This document shows, piece after piece, positions 19,078 through 27,298 of a stretch of DNA of 64,000 nucleotides. This DNA comes from Mycolicibacterium komanii (GTDB taxonomy: Bacteria; Actinomycetota; Actinomycetes; Mycobacteriales; Mycobacteriaceae). The DNA is taken from assembly GCF_001050035.1 (NCBI RefSeq), contig NZ_CVTA01000022.1:1-64000 (forward strand). The letters run 5' to 3'. A program made the translations under genes and the position numbers. Each line of letters opens with the position of its first letter. Position 1 is the stretch's first letter. Below the pieces are notes generated by a model. It was not told the origin of the DNA, did no database searches, and saw nothing but the letters and a program-made list of their open reading frames with translations.

Positions 19078-19893
19078 ATGAGCGAGACCCGTCAGCGCCA
19101 GATAGGCGATACGGACAGCCCCATCGAGGACGAACTGGAGGGTGCCTTCCAGAGGATGGTCGACGAGGGCACGCAGCGCCTCCACCGGACGTGGCGCGAA
19201 GTCCTGGTCACCGGTTTCTTCGGCGGCACCGAGGTCGCCGTCGGTGTGCTCGCCTACCTGTCGGTGCTGGCCGCCACGCACAACCAGCTGCTCGCCGGCG
19301 TCGCGTTCTCGATCGGGTTTCTCGCGATGCTGCTCGGTCGCAGCGAGTTGTTCACCGAAGGCTTCCTGGTGCCGGTCACCACCGTCGTCGCCAAACGCGC
19401 GAGCGTCGCACAGCTGCTGAAGTTGTGGAGCGGAACGTTGATCGCCAATCTCGTTGGCGGATGGGCGATCATGTGGCTGATCATGACGGCCTACCCGAAA
19501 CTGCATGAGCAGACGGTCGAGTCGGCCAGCCACTTCGCCACCGCTCCGTTGTCTGCGGAGACGGTGACGCTGTCGTTGCTCGGCGGCATGGTCATCACTT
19601 TGATGACGCGCATGCAGCACGGCACCGACTCGACGTTCGGCAAGATCGCCGCGGCCGTCGCCGGCGGATTCCTACTCGCCGGGCTGCAGATGTTCCACTC
19701 GATCCTGGACTCGCTGCTGATCTTCGGCGCACTCATCGCCGGCGCCCCGTTCGGCTACGTCGATTGGTTGAAATGGTTCGGCTACACGATCGTCGGCAAC
19801 GTGGTCGGCGGCCTGTTGCTGGTGACGCTGCTTCGCCTGCTACGCAGCAAGGAGCGGCTGAAGGACGAACGGGAGGACGCCGAGGAGTCGTGA
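19078..19893 (+). CDS. formate/nitrite transporter (FNT) family channel
   Basis: This 271-residue protein has a charged N-terminal tail and six membrane helices. Features include GFFGGTEVAVGVLAYLSVLA, LGRSELFTEGFLVPVTTVVA and LWSGTLIANLVGGW, matching the FNT/COG2116 family, which conducts small monovalent anions such as formate, nitrite or hydrosulfide as a pentamer. The start ATG follows CGGAGGACCC. The N-terminal ~50 residues are hydrophilic, longer than in FocA/NirC, as in actinobacterial COG2116 members. The transported ion is not decided by the sequence. The 265-base region before it is shared with the divergent Rv1733c-like gene; I saw no clear DosR box there. Confidence 0.85.
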   Translation: MSETRQRQIGDTDSPIEDELEGAFQRMVDEGTQRLHRTWREVLVTGFFGGTEVAVGVLAYLSVLAATHNQLLAGVAFSIGFLAMLLGRSELFTEGFLVPVTTVVAKRASVAQLLKLWSGTLIANLVGGWAIMWLIMTAYPKLHEQTVESASHFATAPLSAETVTLSLLGGMVITLMTRMQHGTDSTFGKIAAAVAGGFLLAGLQMFHSILDSLLIFGALIAGAPFGYVDWLKWFGYTIVGNVVGGLLLVTLLRLLRSKERLKDEREDAEES

Positions 19894-19907
19894 GCCGGAA
19901 GTAGGCC

Positions 19908-20681
19908 TCAGCGACCCCGCCATCGTGGCGGGCGCTTCTCCCGCCAGGCCGTGAGCCCTTCCCGCACATCGTCGGTCGCGGCGGCCACCTTGCGCATCGT
20001 CTCGCCGAATCGGACGGATTCGATCCAACCCATGTTGGCGGTGCGCCAGGCCACCTCCTTCGTGGCGCGTTGCGCCAACGGCGCCGCCTCGGTGAGCGTC
20101 GTCGCCCACGATCGCGCCTCGGCCTGCAGATCGGCGGGCTCGACCAGCCGCCACACCAGTCCCATCTCCTTGGCGCGTTCGGCGTCGATCGGCTTACCGG
20201 TCAGCAGCAACTCCATGGCGTCGGCCCACCGGACCCGCTCGGGCAGCCGGATCGCGCCGACGATCGTCGGTACGCCGATGGAGACCTCGGGGAACGCGAA
20301 AGTGGCTGTGGTGGAGGCGATCACGAAGTCGCAGAACAGAACACCGGTCAGACCGTAGCCGATGCAGGGACCGTTGACCGCGGCGATCGTCGGCTTGAAC
20401 AGCTCCATGCCGCTCTCGAACGAGTTGATCGTCGGCTTCTCCCAGAACGTGCCGCCGAAGGTGCCGACGGACCCCTCGCCGTCCTTGAGGTCTCCGCCGG
20501 CGCAGAAGACGTCGCCGTTGGCGGTCAGAATTCCGACCCAGGCGTCCTCGTCGTCGCGGAACCTCTCCCACGCCGCATTCAGTCCGCGCCGCACCTCACC
20601 GTTGATCGCGTTGCGCGCTTCGGGGCGGTTGAGGGTGATGGTGGCGATGTGGTCGTCCAACTCGTAGGTCACGAGGCTCAT
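19908..20681 (-). CDS. enoyl-CoA hydratase/isomerase (crotonase) family protein
   Basis: The 257-residue protein shows the crotonase fold: ATITLNRPEARNAINGEVRR, then the oxyanion-hole segment FCAGGDLKDGEG, AAVNGPCIGYGLTGVLFCDF and FAFPEVSIGVPTIVGAIRLP. Enzymes of this family hydrate enoyl-CoA, isomerise double bonds or hydrolyse acyl-CoA. The second oxyanion loop and Glu-containing helix are present, so it is likely active, but the acyl chain is unknown. It ends convergently with the FNT gene. No fatty-acid gene is directly adjacent; the nearest are the FadE block upstream. Confidence 0.88.
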   Translation of the reverse strand: MSLVTYELDDHIATITLNRPEARNAINGEVRRGLNAAWERFRDDEDAWVGILTANGDVFCAGGDLKDGEGSVGTFGGTFWEKPTINSFESGMELFKPTIAAVNGPCIGYGLTGVLFCDFVIASTTATFAFPEVSIGVPTIVGAIRLPERVRWADAMELLLTGKPIDAERAKEMGLVWRLVEPADLQAEARSWATTLTEAAPLAQRATKEVAWRTANMGWIESVRFGETMRKVAAATDDVREGLTAWREKRPPRWRGR

Positions 20682-20760
20682 GGCTGCACCCTAGCCACGT
20701 GACGGACCGGCCGAGCCGGTCGATGTCGAGAATCGCGCGATGGCTCCGTCCCAGGGGTGA

Positions 20761-20778
20761 GCGACCAACTAAGGTCGC
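20761..20778. promoter_or_regulatory. dyad over a -10-like element before the DGPF-ECF pair
   Basis: GCGACC-AACTAA-GGTCGC is a perfect inverted repeat with a six-base centre. It contains TAAGGT (20770-20775), a fit to the mycobacterial TANNNT -10 element, about 30 bases before the ATG of the next gene. It may be promoter plus operator of the DGPF/sigma operon. Confidence 0.4.
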
Positions 20779-20803
20779 GACCCGAACGACCAAAGGAAGA
20801 ACC

Positions 20804-21211
20804 ATGGCCAAGTATCTGCTGCTCAAGCACTACCGGGGCGCTCCGGCCAGCGTCAACGACGTGCCGATGGACCGGTGGACGCCCGAGGAGATCGAAGCGC
20901 ACATCAAGTACATGAACGATTTCGCGAAGCGCCTGGAGAGCACCGGCGAGTTCGTCACGCATGCGGCCCTGGCGCCGGAGGGCGCGTGGGTGCGTTCGGA
21001 CGGCGAGGGCAAACCGCCCGTGGTCGACGGCCCCTTCGCCGAAACCAAGGATCTGGTGGCGGGCTGGATGGTCATCGACGTCGATTCCTACGAGCGCGCC
21101 GTCGAGTTGGCCGGGGAACTGTCGGCTGCCCCGGGCGCGGGCGGACGGCCGATCCACGAATGGCTCGAGCTTCGACCCTTCCTGACCACGCCGCCAACGG
21201 TCACCGAGTGA
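20804..21211 (+). CDS. YCII-related (DGPF domain) protein
   Basis: The 135-residue protein contains the YCII/DGPF core: YLLLKHYRGAP at the start, VTHAALAPEGAWVR, and PPVVDGPFAETKDLVAGWMV with the DGPF tetrad that names the family. Such proteins have a ferredoxin-like fold; their activity is not settled, though an enzymatic role near the conserved His/Asp has been proposed. DGPF genes are characteristically linked to ECF42-type sigma factors, exactly as here, where its stop overlaps the next start by GTGA. The ATG follows AAAGGAAGAACC. It probably functions in the response run by that sigma factor, with unknown signal. Confidence 0.88.
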   Translation: MAKYLLLKHYRGAPASVNDVPMDRWTPEEIEAHIKYMNDFAKRLESTGEFVTHAALAPEGAWVRSDGEGKPPVVDGPFAETKDLVAGWMVIDVDSYERAVELAGELSAAPGAGGRPIHEWLELRPFLTTPPTVTE

Positions 21212-22371
21212 GGCCAGGCGCGGTGGACGAGGCGGCGCTGCGGGACCTGATCCCCGCGGTCCTGGCGACCCTCGTCCGCCGCGGCGCGGACTTCGCGACG
21301 GCCGAGGACGCCGTCCAGGAGGCGCTGCTGCGCGCCCTCGAAACCTGGCCGGGCCGGCCACCCGACGACCCCAAGGGTTGGCTGATCACCACCGCCTGGC
21401 GTCGGTTCATTGACCTCACCCGCTCCGAAGTGGCCCGGCACCGGCGTGAGCAGCAGGCCGTCGACGAACCGGCACCCGGACCGGCCGTGCCCGTCGACGA
21501 CACGCTGCGGCTGTACTTCCTGTGCGCCCACCCCGACCTCACGCCGGCGTCGGCGGTCGCGCTGACGCTGCGGGCGGTCGGCGGGCTCACGACGCGCCAG
21601 ATCGCGCAGGCCTACCTCGTGCCGGAATCGACGATGGCGCAACGGATCAGTAGGGCCAAACGCACCGTGAGCGGCGTACGCCTCGACCGGCCCGGTGACC
21701 TGCACACCGTCCTCCGGGTGCTGTACCTGGTGTTCAACGAGGGCTACACCGGCGAGGTCGACCTGGCCGCCGAGGCCATCCGGCTCGCCCGCCAACTCGC
21801 CTCTGCCACCGATGATCCCGAGGTGGCGGGGCTGCTGGCGCTCTTCCTGCTGCACCATGCACGACGACCGGCCCGCACCCGCGTCGACGGCAGCCTGGTG
21901 CCGCTCGCCGAGCAGGACCGTCGGCTGTGGCACCGTGACCTGATCGCCGAGGGCGTGGCCGTGCTGCAGGCCGCACTGGCCCGGGATCGACTGGGGGAGT
22001 ACCAGGCACAGGCCGCGATCGCCGCGCTGCACGCCGACGCGCAGACCGCCGACGAGACCGACTGGGTGCAGATCGTCGAGTGGTATGACGAATTGGCCCG
22101 CCTCACCGACAGCCCGGTGGTGCGGCTCAACCGCGCGGTGGCCGTCGGCGAGGCCGACGGGCCGCAAGCGGGGCTCGCCGCGCTGGCCGAAGTCGATTCG
22201 GCACTTCCGCGCCATACCGCCGTGGCCGCGTACCTGCACGAGCGTGCGGGCGAAATCGCAACGGCGATAGAGCTATACGTCGAGGCGGCGGCGAAGGCGC
22301 AGAACATCGCCGAGCGCAACCATCTCACGATGCAGGCCGCGAAGCTTCGGCAGCGGATGTCGGGCCGTTAG
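21208..22371 (+). CDS. ECF42-type RNA polymerase sigma factor with C-terminal TPR-like extension
   Basis: The 387-residue protein has sigma region 2 (ADFATAEDAVQEALLRALET, PKGWLITTAWRRFIDL) and region 4 (GLTTRQIAQAYLVPESTMAQ, then RISRAKR). A ~200-residue C-terminal extension follows, with FNEGYTGE, LLALFLLHHARRPAR and LNRAVAVGEADGPQAG. This long helical tail is the mark of ECF42 factors and is thought to replace an anti-sigma factor as the control element. No anti-sigma gene is adjacent, in line with that. I chose the GTG overlapping the DGPF stop (GTGA); a second in-frame GTG five codons on is possible. Targets usually include the DGPF gene. Confidence 0.88.
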   Translation: MRPGAVDEAALRDLIPAVLATLVRRGADFATAEDAVQEALLRALETWPGRPPDDPKGWLITTAWRRFIDLTRSEVARHRREQQAVDEPAPGPAVPVDDTLRLYFLCAHPDLTPASAVALTLRAVGGLTTRQIAQAYLVPESTMAQRISRAKRTVSGVRLDRPGDLHTVLRVLYLVFNEGYTGEVDLAAEAIRLARQLASATDDPEVAGLLALFLLHHARRPARTRVDGSLVPLAEQDRRLWHRDLIAEGVAVLQAALARDRLGEYQAQAAIAALHADAQTADETDWVQIVEWYDELARLTDSPVVRLNRAVAVGEADGPQAGLAALAEVDSALPRHTAVAAYLHERAGEIATAIELYVEAAAKAQNIAERNHLTMQAAKLRQRMSGR

Positions 22372-23837
22372 ACCGGGGCGACCCGATCGGCCCAGGGCTG
22401 GGCCTGCTCGAGTTGGGCGGCCAACTGGATCAGCGTGGACTCGCCCGCGAGCGGCGCGACGAACTGAACCCCCAGCGGGAGCCCGTCCGCCGTCCAGTGC
22501 AGCGGCAGCGAAATCGCCGGGCGCCCGGTCAGATTGGCGAGCTGGGTGTAGGGCACCCAGCTGAGGTTCTTGTCCACCATGTCGTCGACGATCTTGGTGT
22601 ACCGCAACAACTTCGCCGTGCGCGTCTTGATCAGTACGTCGGCGGCGCGCTGCAGCGCGACCGGCAGGTCGAACTCGCCGATGGTCGGCGGCGGCGTCGC
22701 CAGTGCGGGGGTCAACAACAGGTCGTACGACTCGAAGAAGGTGGTGAGCCTGCGCGTGTGCTCGTGGCGTCGCTGTACGGCGTCCACGTAGTCGACGCCG
22801 CTCGTCGCCCGTCCGAGCGCGGCCAGGATGAGCGTGTCGCGTTCGAACGACTCGTCACCGGCGCCCGAAAGTCGTTTCGTCTCATCGAGTTCCCACGCGG
22901 TGTAGACGAACCACGTCAGCAGGAAGTCCCGTGCCAGGGCCGCGTCGTCGAAGGGGGCGCTCGGAAGTTCGTCGACGTGGTGGCCGAGTTCGGTGAGCGC
23001 CCGCACGGTGGCCTCGACGGCCGCGGCGACCTCGGGGTGCGGCGAGGGGTTGATCGCCGACGGAACACGCACGCCGATGCGCAGGGTGCCGGGATCGGCT
23101 CCGACGGAGGTTGCGAACGGCGCCGTCGGGATTCCGGGGACGTACGGTCCCCACGGTTCGCCGCCGCGCAGCACGTCGAGCATCGCCGCCGTGTCTCGGA
23201 CCGTCCTGGAGACGACGCCCTGAACGGCCGCGCCGTGCATGGACTCACCCGTCGCGGGTCCCGACGGCGTCAGCCCGCGGCCCGGTTTCAGGCCGACCAG
23301 CCCGCAGCATGCCGCCGGGATGCGAATGGACCCGCCGCCGTCGTTCGCTCCTGCGCACGGCACGATCCCGGCCGCGACCGCGGCGGCCGAACCGCCCGAC
23401 GAGCCGCCGGGCGTGCGGTTGAGGTCCCACGGATTGCGCGCCGGACCCCACGCCTCGGGTTCGGTGATGCCCTTCGCGCCGAATTCCGGGGTGTTGGTCT
23501 TACCGAAGATGACCAGGCCGGCGTCCAGCCACCGACGCACGACCTCGGAATGTTCGGCCACCGGTTTCGACATCAGCGCGCGCGATCCCGCCGACGTCGG
23601 TAACCCGGCGTAATCCTGGGCGAGGTCCTTGATCAGGAACGGCACTCCAGAGAACGGGCCCGCGGCCGCATCCTGCGGTGTGGCCGGGACGTCACGCACG
23701 ATCGCGTTGATGCGCGGATTAACCGCGGCCGCGCGGTTTCTGGCCACGTCCAGCAACTCGGCGGGCGTCACCTCTTTGTCGGCGACGAGCTTGGCCAGCC
23801 CCGTTGCGTCGTGAGCGCGGTACTCCTCGAAGTTCAC
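22368..23837 (-). CDS. amidase (amidase-signature family)
   Basis: The 489-residue enzyme carries the Ser-cisSer-Lys triad region of amidase-signature hydrolases: VPFLIKDLAQDYAGLPTSAG with the catalytic Lys, and PGGSSGGSAAAVAAGIVPCA followed by DGGGSIRIPAACCGLVGLKP. It hydrolyses amide bonds of unknown substrates. GatA is unlikely because no gatB or gatC is next to it and the flanking loops differ from the glutamyl-tRNA enzymes. The last codons overlap the end of the sigma-factor gene by four bases on the opposite strand, an unusually tight convergent junction that may cause transcription interference. Confidence 0.88.
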   Translation of the reverse strand: MNFEEYRAHDATGLAKLVADKEVTPAELLDVARNRAAAVNPRINAIVRDVPATPQDAAAGPFSGVPFLIKDLAQDYAGLPTSAGSRALMSKPVAEHSEVVRRWLDAGLVIFGKTNTPEFGAKGITEPEAWGPARNPWDLNRTPGGSSGGSAAAVAAGIVPCAGANDGGGSIRIPAACCGLVGLKPGRGLTPSGPATGESMHGAAVQGVVSRTVRDTAAMLDVLRGGEPWGPYVPGIPTAPFATSVGADPGTLRIGVRVPSAINPSPHPEVAAAVEATVRALTELGHHVDELPSAPFDDAALARDFLLTWFVYTAWELDETKRLSGAGDESFERDTLILAALGRATSGVDYVDAVQRRHEHTRRLTTFFESYDLLLTPALATPPPTIGEFDLPVALQRAADVLIKTRTAKLLRYTKIVDDMVDKNLSWVPYTQLANLTGRPAISLPLHWTADGLPLGVQFVAPLAGESTLIQLAAQLEQAQPWADRVAPV

Positions 23838-23891
23838 CGTCTGACCGTACGTGCCGCCACCGCGTCGGTGGGCGGCTCCTCGGCAGAGGCG

Positions 23892-24356
23892 TCAGTGCAC
23901 GGCGAAGCGGGGCCGCGCGCAGCCGAGGGAGGCGATCGCCGGAGTGGGGATGTTGCGCTGCTGTTTGCGCTCATCGCGCTGGATCCGCCTGTTGAGCACG
24001 CGCTCGTCGCGCCGCGTGAGGGCGTGCCTGCGGCGGACCAGGAGGTCGAGTTGCTGCCAGCTGAGCCCGTCGAGCTCGCCGTCCTCGTCATGGGTGGCCA
24101 CGACGACGCATCCGCGCAGCAGCGGGACGGTCTTGGGGGTGAAATTGTTGGTCGCCAGCAGCAGCTCGGTGGCTTTCCGGTTGACGCGTCGCTGGCAGCC
24201 TTGCGTGGTCGGGCTGAACCAGAAGTCGAACTGCCGGTCTGCGCTGGTCAGGGACTGCAGGCCCTGATCCTCTACGAGTTGGTCGATATCCGCGGTGGTG
24301 TAGGCGCGGGTTTCATAAACGGGGCCGTTGGTGCTGAAGTACAGGACGGTGTTCAT
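23892..24356 (-). CDS. hypothetical protein (154 residues)
   Basis: I do not recognise a family. The N-terminal two thirds look folded (TVLYFSTNGPVYETRAYT, FDFWFSPTTQGCQRRVNRKA, TPKTVPLLRGCVVVATHDED), with mixed strands and a helix pattern and two Cys. The C-terminal third is basic (RRRHALTRRDERVLNRRIQR). There is no signal peptide or membrane segment. The upstream 190 bases are markedly AT-richer than the surroundings and hold an inverted repeat, which suggests a regulated promoter. The protein may bind nucleic acid through its basic tail, but that is only a guess from charge. It lies 54 bases after the amidase start on the same strand. Confidence 0.6.
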   Translation of the reverse strand: MNTVLYFSTNGPVYETRAYTTADIDQLVEDQGLQSLTSADRQFDFWFSPTTQGCQRRVNRKATELLLATNNFTPKTVPLLRGCVVVATHDEDGELDGLSWQQLDLLVRRRHALTRRDERVLNRRIQRDERKQQRNIPTPAIASLGCARPRFAVH

Positions 24357-24424
24357 CGTGATATCCCATTCGTCTCTTTCTTCGGTGTGGCGGCCGGCCG
24401 ATGTGTTGCCGGTCTGTTATCAAA

Positions 24425-24460
24425 GTTACCCGAGTGACGAATGTGACAAACCTCGGTAAC
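24425..24460. promoter_or_regulatory. inverted repeat in the AT-rich region before the hypothetical gene
   Basis: GTTACCCGAG and CTCGGTAAC form an imperfect dyad about 70-100 bases upstream of the hypothetical gene start, with GTGACAAAC in the spacer. The GTTACC/GTCACA-like half-sites resemble MtrA-type boxes as I remember them. The assignment is weak. Confidence 0.35.
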
Positions 24461-24547
24461 AATCCAATTACGGCAGTTGCGCGATGAACGGCCAGCTCAG
24501 CCGCTGTTTCCGGTCGTCGGAGTGATATTCGTCAAGTGGTCTTGACG

Positions 24548-25399
24548 TCAGCCGAACTCGAGCAGGGTGTACGCGCCGCGCAGATTCTTGGTCGGCTTGA
24601 ACTGCCAGAAGGCGGGATAGGCCTTCTCGAAGAACCAGCCGCGGCCCGGCGGCATCGGCAGGTCGTGCACGGCGCGAATCCCGGGGACGGATTCGGGCAG
24701 GGCGGCCAATTGCGCCGCCGACAGGCTGAAGGGCATCGGCGGGACGCGGTAGCGCCGCGACGAGCGCAGGCCCTTCGGCGCGATCTTCTTCACGACAACG
24801 GGCGGTAGGTCGAAGACCATCTGACCGCCGGGGAAGCGTTCGGCGCAGGCGGCGATCAAGCCCATCGCCTCGTCGGGCTGCAGGTACATCAGCAGGCCTT
24901 CGGCGGTGATGAAGACGCCCTGACTGTCGTCGACCTTCTCCATCCATGAGTAGTCCAGCGCCGACTGGGCCAGGGTGGTGATCCGCGGCGACGTCGGCAG
25001 CAGCCGCTCGCGCAGGTCGATGATCGGTTGGAAATCGATTGTGAGCCAGCGGAAGTCGGCGTGCGGTATCAGGGTGTTCAGTCGCCAGAAGCTGGTCTGC
25101 AGGCCCTCGGCGAGCGCGACGACCGTCGCACGAGGATGGTCCGACAGATAATGGCCCGCCGCCTTGTCGAACGCCAGCGAGCGCAGCGCCATCTCCTGGC
25201 CCTTGCGGCCGAACTTGTCGAAGTCGAAGTCGATCGCGTCGACGAGGCGGATCGCCATCGGATCGTCGATGATGGCGTTCGGGTGGCGGGCCTGGTGCGC
25301 CCGGCCGTTCAGCGTCAGCAACGCCGTCTCCGAGACCCCGGTCAGGGCGATGTCGCCGGCCTTCGAATCGGCCGTCCAGTCCTGCGCGTCGTCCACCAC
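24548..25399 (-). CDS. SAM-dependent methyltransferase, leucine carboxyl methyltransferase-like (TIGR00027 type)
   Basis: The 283-residue protein has the N-terminal pattern of the mycobacterial TIGR00027 family: a short lead with TGVSETALLTLNGRAHQARH, DDPMAIRLVDAIDFDFDKFG, then VVALAEGLQTSFWRLNT where the SAM-binding loop lies. FITAEGLLMYLQPDEAMGLI and FDLPPVVVKK follow. These enzymes belong to the Ppm1/leucine carboxyl methyltransferase fold; mycobacteria carry many paralogs with unknown acceptors. Two adjacent GTG codons are the likely starts because the family's conserved part begins shortly after. It is divergent from the MTHFR-like gene. Confidence 0.83.
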   Translation of the reverse strand: MVDDAQDWTADSKAGDIALTGVSETALLTLNGRAHQARHPNAIIDDPMAIRLVDAIDFDFDKFGRKGQEMALRSLAFDKAAGHYLSDHPRATVVALAEGLQTSFWRLNTLIPHADFRWLTIDFQPIIDLRERLLPTSPRITTLAQSALDYSWMEKVDDSQGVFITAEGLLMYLQPDEAMGLIAACAERFPGGQMVFDLPPVVVKKIAPKGLRSSRRYRVPPMPFSLSAAQLAALPESVPGIRAVHDLPMPPGRGWFFEKAYPAFWQFKPTKNLRGAYTLLEFG

Positions 25400-25516
25400 A
25401 ACGAACGTACCCGGTGGGCCGGGCCGACCCGTGCGACGCCGGCCGCGGTTGCCGCACCGGCGAGGTGGGTATCTGAGCTCAGCGTTGAGCCCAGACTCAG
25501 CGTCGAGGGGAGATTC

Positions 25517-26500
25517 GTGACGTCGCCGCCGGAGTCGGGCTGTCCCAAGCGGATGGAGTTCGGGCCGTGCGGTGGCGTGCGACCGGACGGGCAGTGCGAG
25601 ATGCGCCCCGGCTCCTGCGCGTTCGGTGAGGTGGTGCCGTGGTCGGGGCCGCGTCGCGAACCCCGACCGATCCAGGCGCCGCTGGTGCTGACCGACTTCA
25701 GCTGCGCGCCGTTCGACGCGCACGACGTCGTGGAGACGGCGGGCCTGCTCGCGCGGTCGTGCGACGCCGTACTGGTGGGTGAACATCAGAACAAACCGGA
25801 CTTCCCGCCCACGTTGATGGGCCGCCTGTTGCTCGACGCCGGTGTGACGCCGTGGATCACGCTGTCGTGCCGGGATCGCAACCGCGTGGTGCTCGAACAG
25901 GAACTGCGGGGGTTGCGCAGCGTCGGTGTCGAGACCGCACTGTGCGTGACGGGCGACGGACGGGGTTACGACGTGCGACCCGATGTGACGCAGACCTTCG
26001 ATCTCGACGGTCCTCGCCTGGTCGATCTCGCCGCGTCGATCGGCATGGTGGCGGCGGTTCCGGAGACGCCGACGGCCCCACCCGTCACCGCCCGGCCCGC
26101 CCGGCTGGTGCAAAAGCAGCACGCGGGTGCCAGTCTGGCGGTGCTGAACCACGTCCCGTATCCGGCGATGATCGCCGACTTCATGCAGGCGGCCAGGGCC
26201 GCCGGCCTGTCCATCCCGGTGATCGCGGCCGTCGCGGTGTTCACTGACAACGTGTCCGCCGCCGTGCTGCAGGGCCTGCCTGGCCTCGACCTCGACCCGG
26301 CGGTGACTGAATACGTCCTCGGCGCCGCCGACCCCGTGGCTGCCGGAATCGAAGCCGCGGTCGCCGAGGCTCGGGCATTGTTGTCGATCGACGGGGTCGA
26401 AGGCGTGAACATCTCGGGGCTGGCGTCGGCGTCCGGCCCCCGTGTCGGGGCCGAGATCAAGGCCGAGGTGGGACGCCGCGTTCGGGAGGTGGCTGCGTGA
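25517..26500 (+). CDS. methylenetetrahydrofolate reductase-like protein with an N-terminal MetV-type Cys motif
   Basis: The GTG start follows GAGGGGAGATTC. Residues 9-34 read CPKRMEFGPCGGV and, further on, QCE and SC (C9, C18, C27, C34), the motif of the family called MTHFR C-terminal (PF12225), which in acetogen MetV contributes to an iron-sulfur protein. After it comes a ~290-residue MetF-like TIM barrel with DAVLVGEHQNKPD, GVTPWITLSCRDRN and LCVTGDGR, then VQKQHAGASLAVLNHVPY. Normally the Cys motif is a separate protein or C-terminal, so its position here is odd. The product could be a reductase or a folate-binding methyl carrier. Its stop overlaps the next methyltransferase start (GTGA). 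Confidence 0.78.
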   Translation: MTSPPESGCPKRMEFGPCGGVRPDGQCEMRPGSCAFGEVVPWSGPRREPRPIQAPLVLTDFSCAPFDAHDVVETAGLLARSCDAVLVGEHQNKPDFPPTLMGRLLLDAGVTPWITLSCRDRNRVVLEQELRGLRSVGVETALCVTGDGRGYDVRPDVTQTFDLDGPRLVDLAASIGMVAAVPETPTAPPVTARPARLVQKQHAGASLAVLNHVPYPAMIADFMQAARAAGLSIPVIAAVAVFTDNVSAAVLQGLPGLDLDPAVTEYVLGAADPVAAGIEAAVAEARALLSIDGVEGVNISGLASASGPRVGAEIKAEVGRRVREVAA

Positions 26501-27255
26501 GTGAAGCGATGGAGGCCGAGTTCGACACCGTCGCCGAATGGACGGCGTCGGTGGCGCGGGACCTGGGACCGGACTACTACATCCCCGCGGCCTGCCGCGG
26601 AAGCGGGAGTCCGGCCGCGCTGGACTGGCTCATCGAGCACATGGGGCTTGCGGAGGGCGACACGCTGCTGGACTGCGGCGCGGGCGTGGGCGGACCGGCG
26701 GCGTACGCCGCGCACGCGCGCTCGGTGCGACCCGTGCTCGTCGAGCCCGAGACCGGAGCGTGCCACGCGGCGCACAGGCTGTTCGACCACCCGGTGATCT
26801 GTGGGCTCGGCTCGGCGCTGCCGATCGCCGACGCGAGTTTCGATGCGGCGTGGTCGCTGGGAGTCCTGTGCACCACGCCGGATCAACTCACGCTGCTGGG
26901 CGAGTTGCGCCGCACCGTGCGGCCCGGCGGATGCATCGGGCTGCTCGCGTTCGTGGCGCACGGTGCCATCCCCGACGATCACCTCCCGGACAATCACTTT
27001 CCGACCCCGGACCGGCTCGACGCGTTGATCCAGCGGGCGACCCTCGTCGCCGAGGATCGGCTGAGCACCGCCGACCTGCCCGAGATACCCGCGGCGTGGA
27101 ACGAACGCGCCGACGAGGTGGAGACCGCGTTGGCCGAACGTCACGGCCACAAGCGGGCCTGGCAACTAGCCGAAGAACAGAGCAGTGACATCGGACGGCT
27201 CCTCGAGGACGGGACGCTGACCGGAGAACTGCTGATCCTGCGCCACGCTCGGTGA
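26497..27255 (+). CDS. class I SAM-dependent methyltransferase
   Basis: The 252-residue protein has the Rossmann SAM-binding motif I as DTLLDCGAGVGGPAAYAA. RPVLVEPETGACHAAH follows, with the acidic residue for the SAM ribose, and then the motif IV/V region FDAAWSLGVLCTTPDQLTLL. It starts at a GTG overlapping the stop of the MTHFR-like gene, so the two should be made together. A possible link is that the pair handles one-carbon units, but the acceptor of this enzyme is unknown. The C-terminal part (ELLILRHAR) is normal for the fold. No signal or membrane segment is present. Confidence 0.85.
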   Translation: MSEAMEAEFDTVAEWTASVARDLGPDYYIPAACRGSGSPAALDWLIEHMGLAEGDTLLDCGAGVGGPAAYAAHARSVRPVLVEPETGACHAAHRLFDHPVICGLGSALPIADASFDAAWSLGVLCTTPDQLTLLGELRRTVRPGGCIGLLAFVAHGAIPDDHLPDNHFPTPDRLDALIQRATLVAEDRLSTADLPEIPAAWNERADEVETALAERHGHKRAWQLAEEQSSDIGRLLEDGTLTGELLILRHAR

Positions 27256-27298
27256 CGGGCCGGGTTTCGGGCCGAGGCTGCGCGGAAACCCTGCCGCC

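Noticed and set aside
24548..26152. Long minus-strand reading frame extending the methyltransferase by about 250 residues
   Set aside because: The extension is Arg/Pro-rich, has no domain, and lies over the real MTHFR-like gene on the other strand. It is a high-GC shadow frame.
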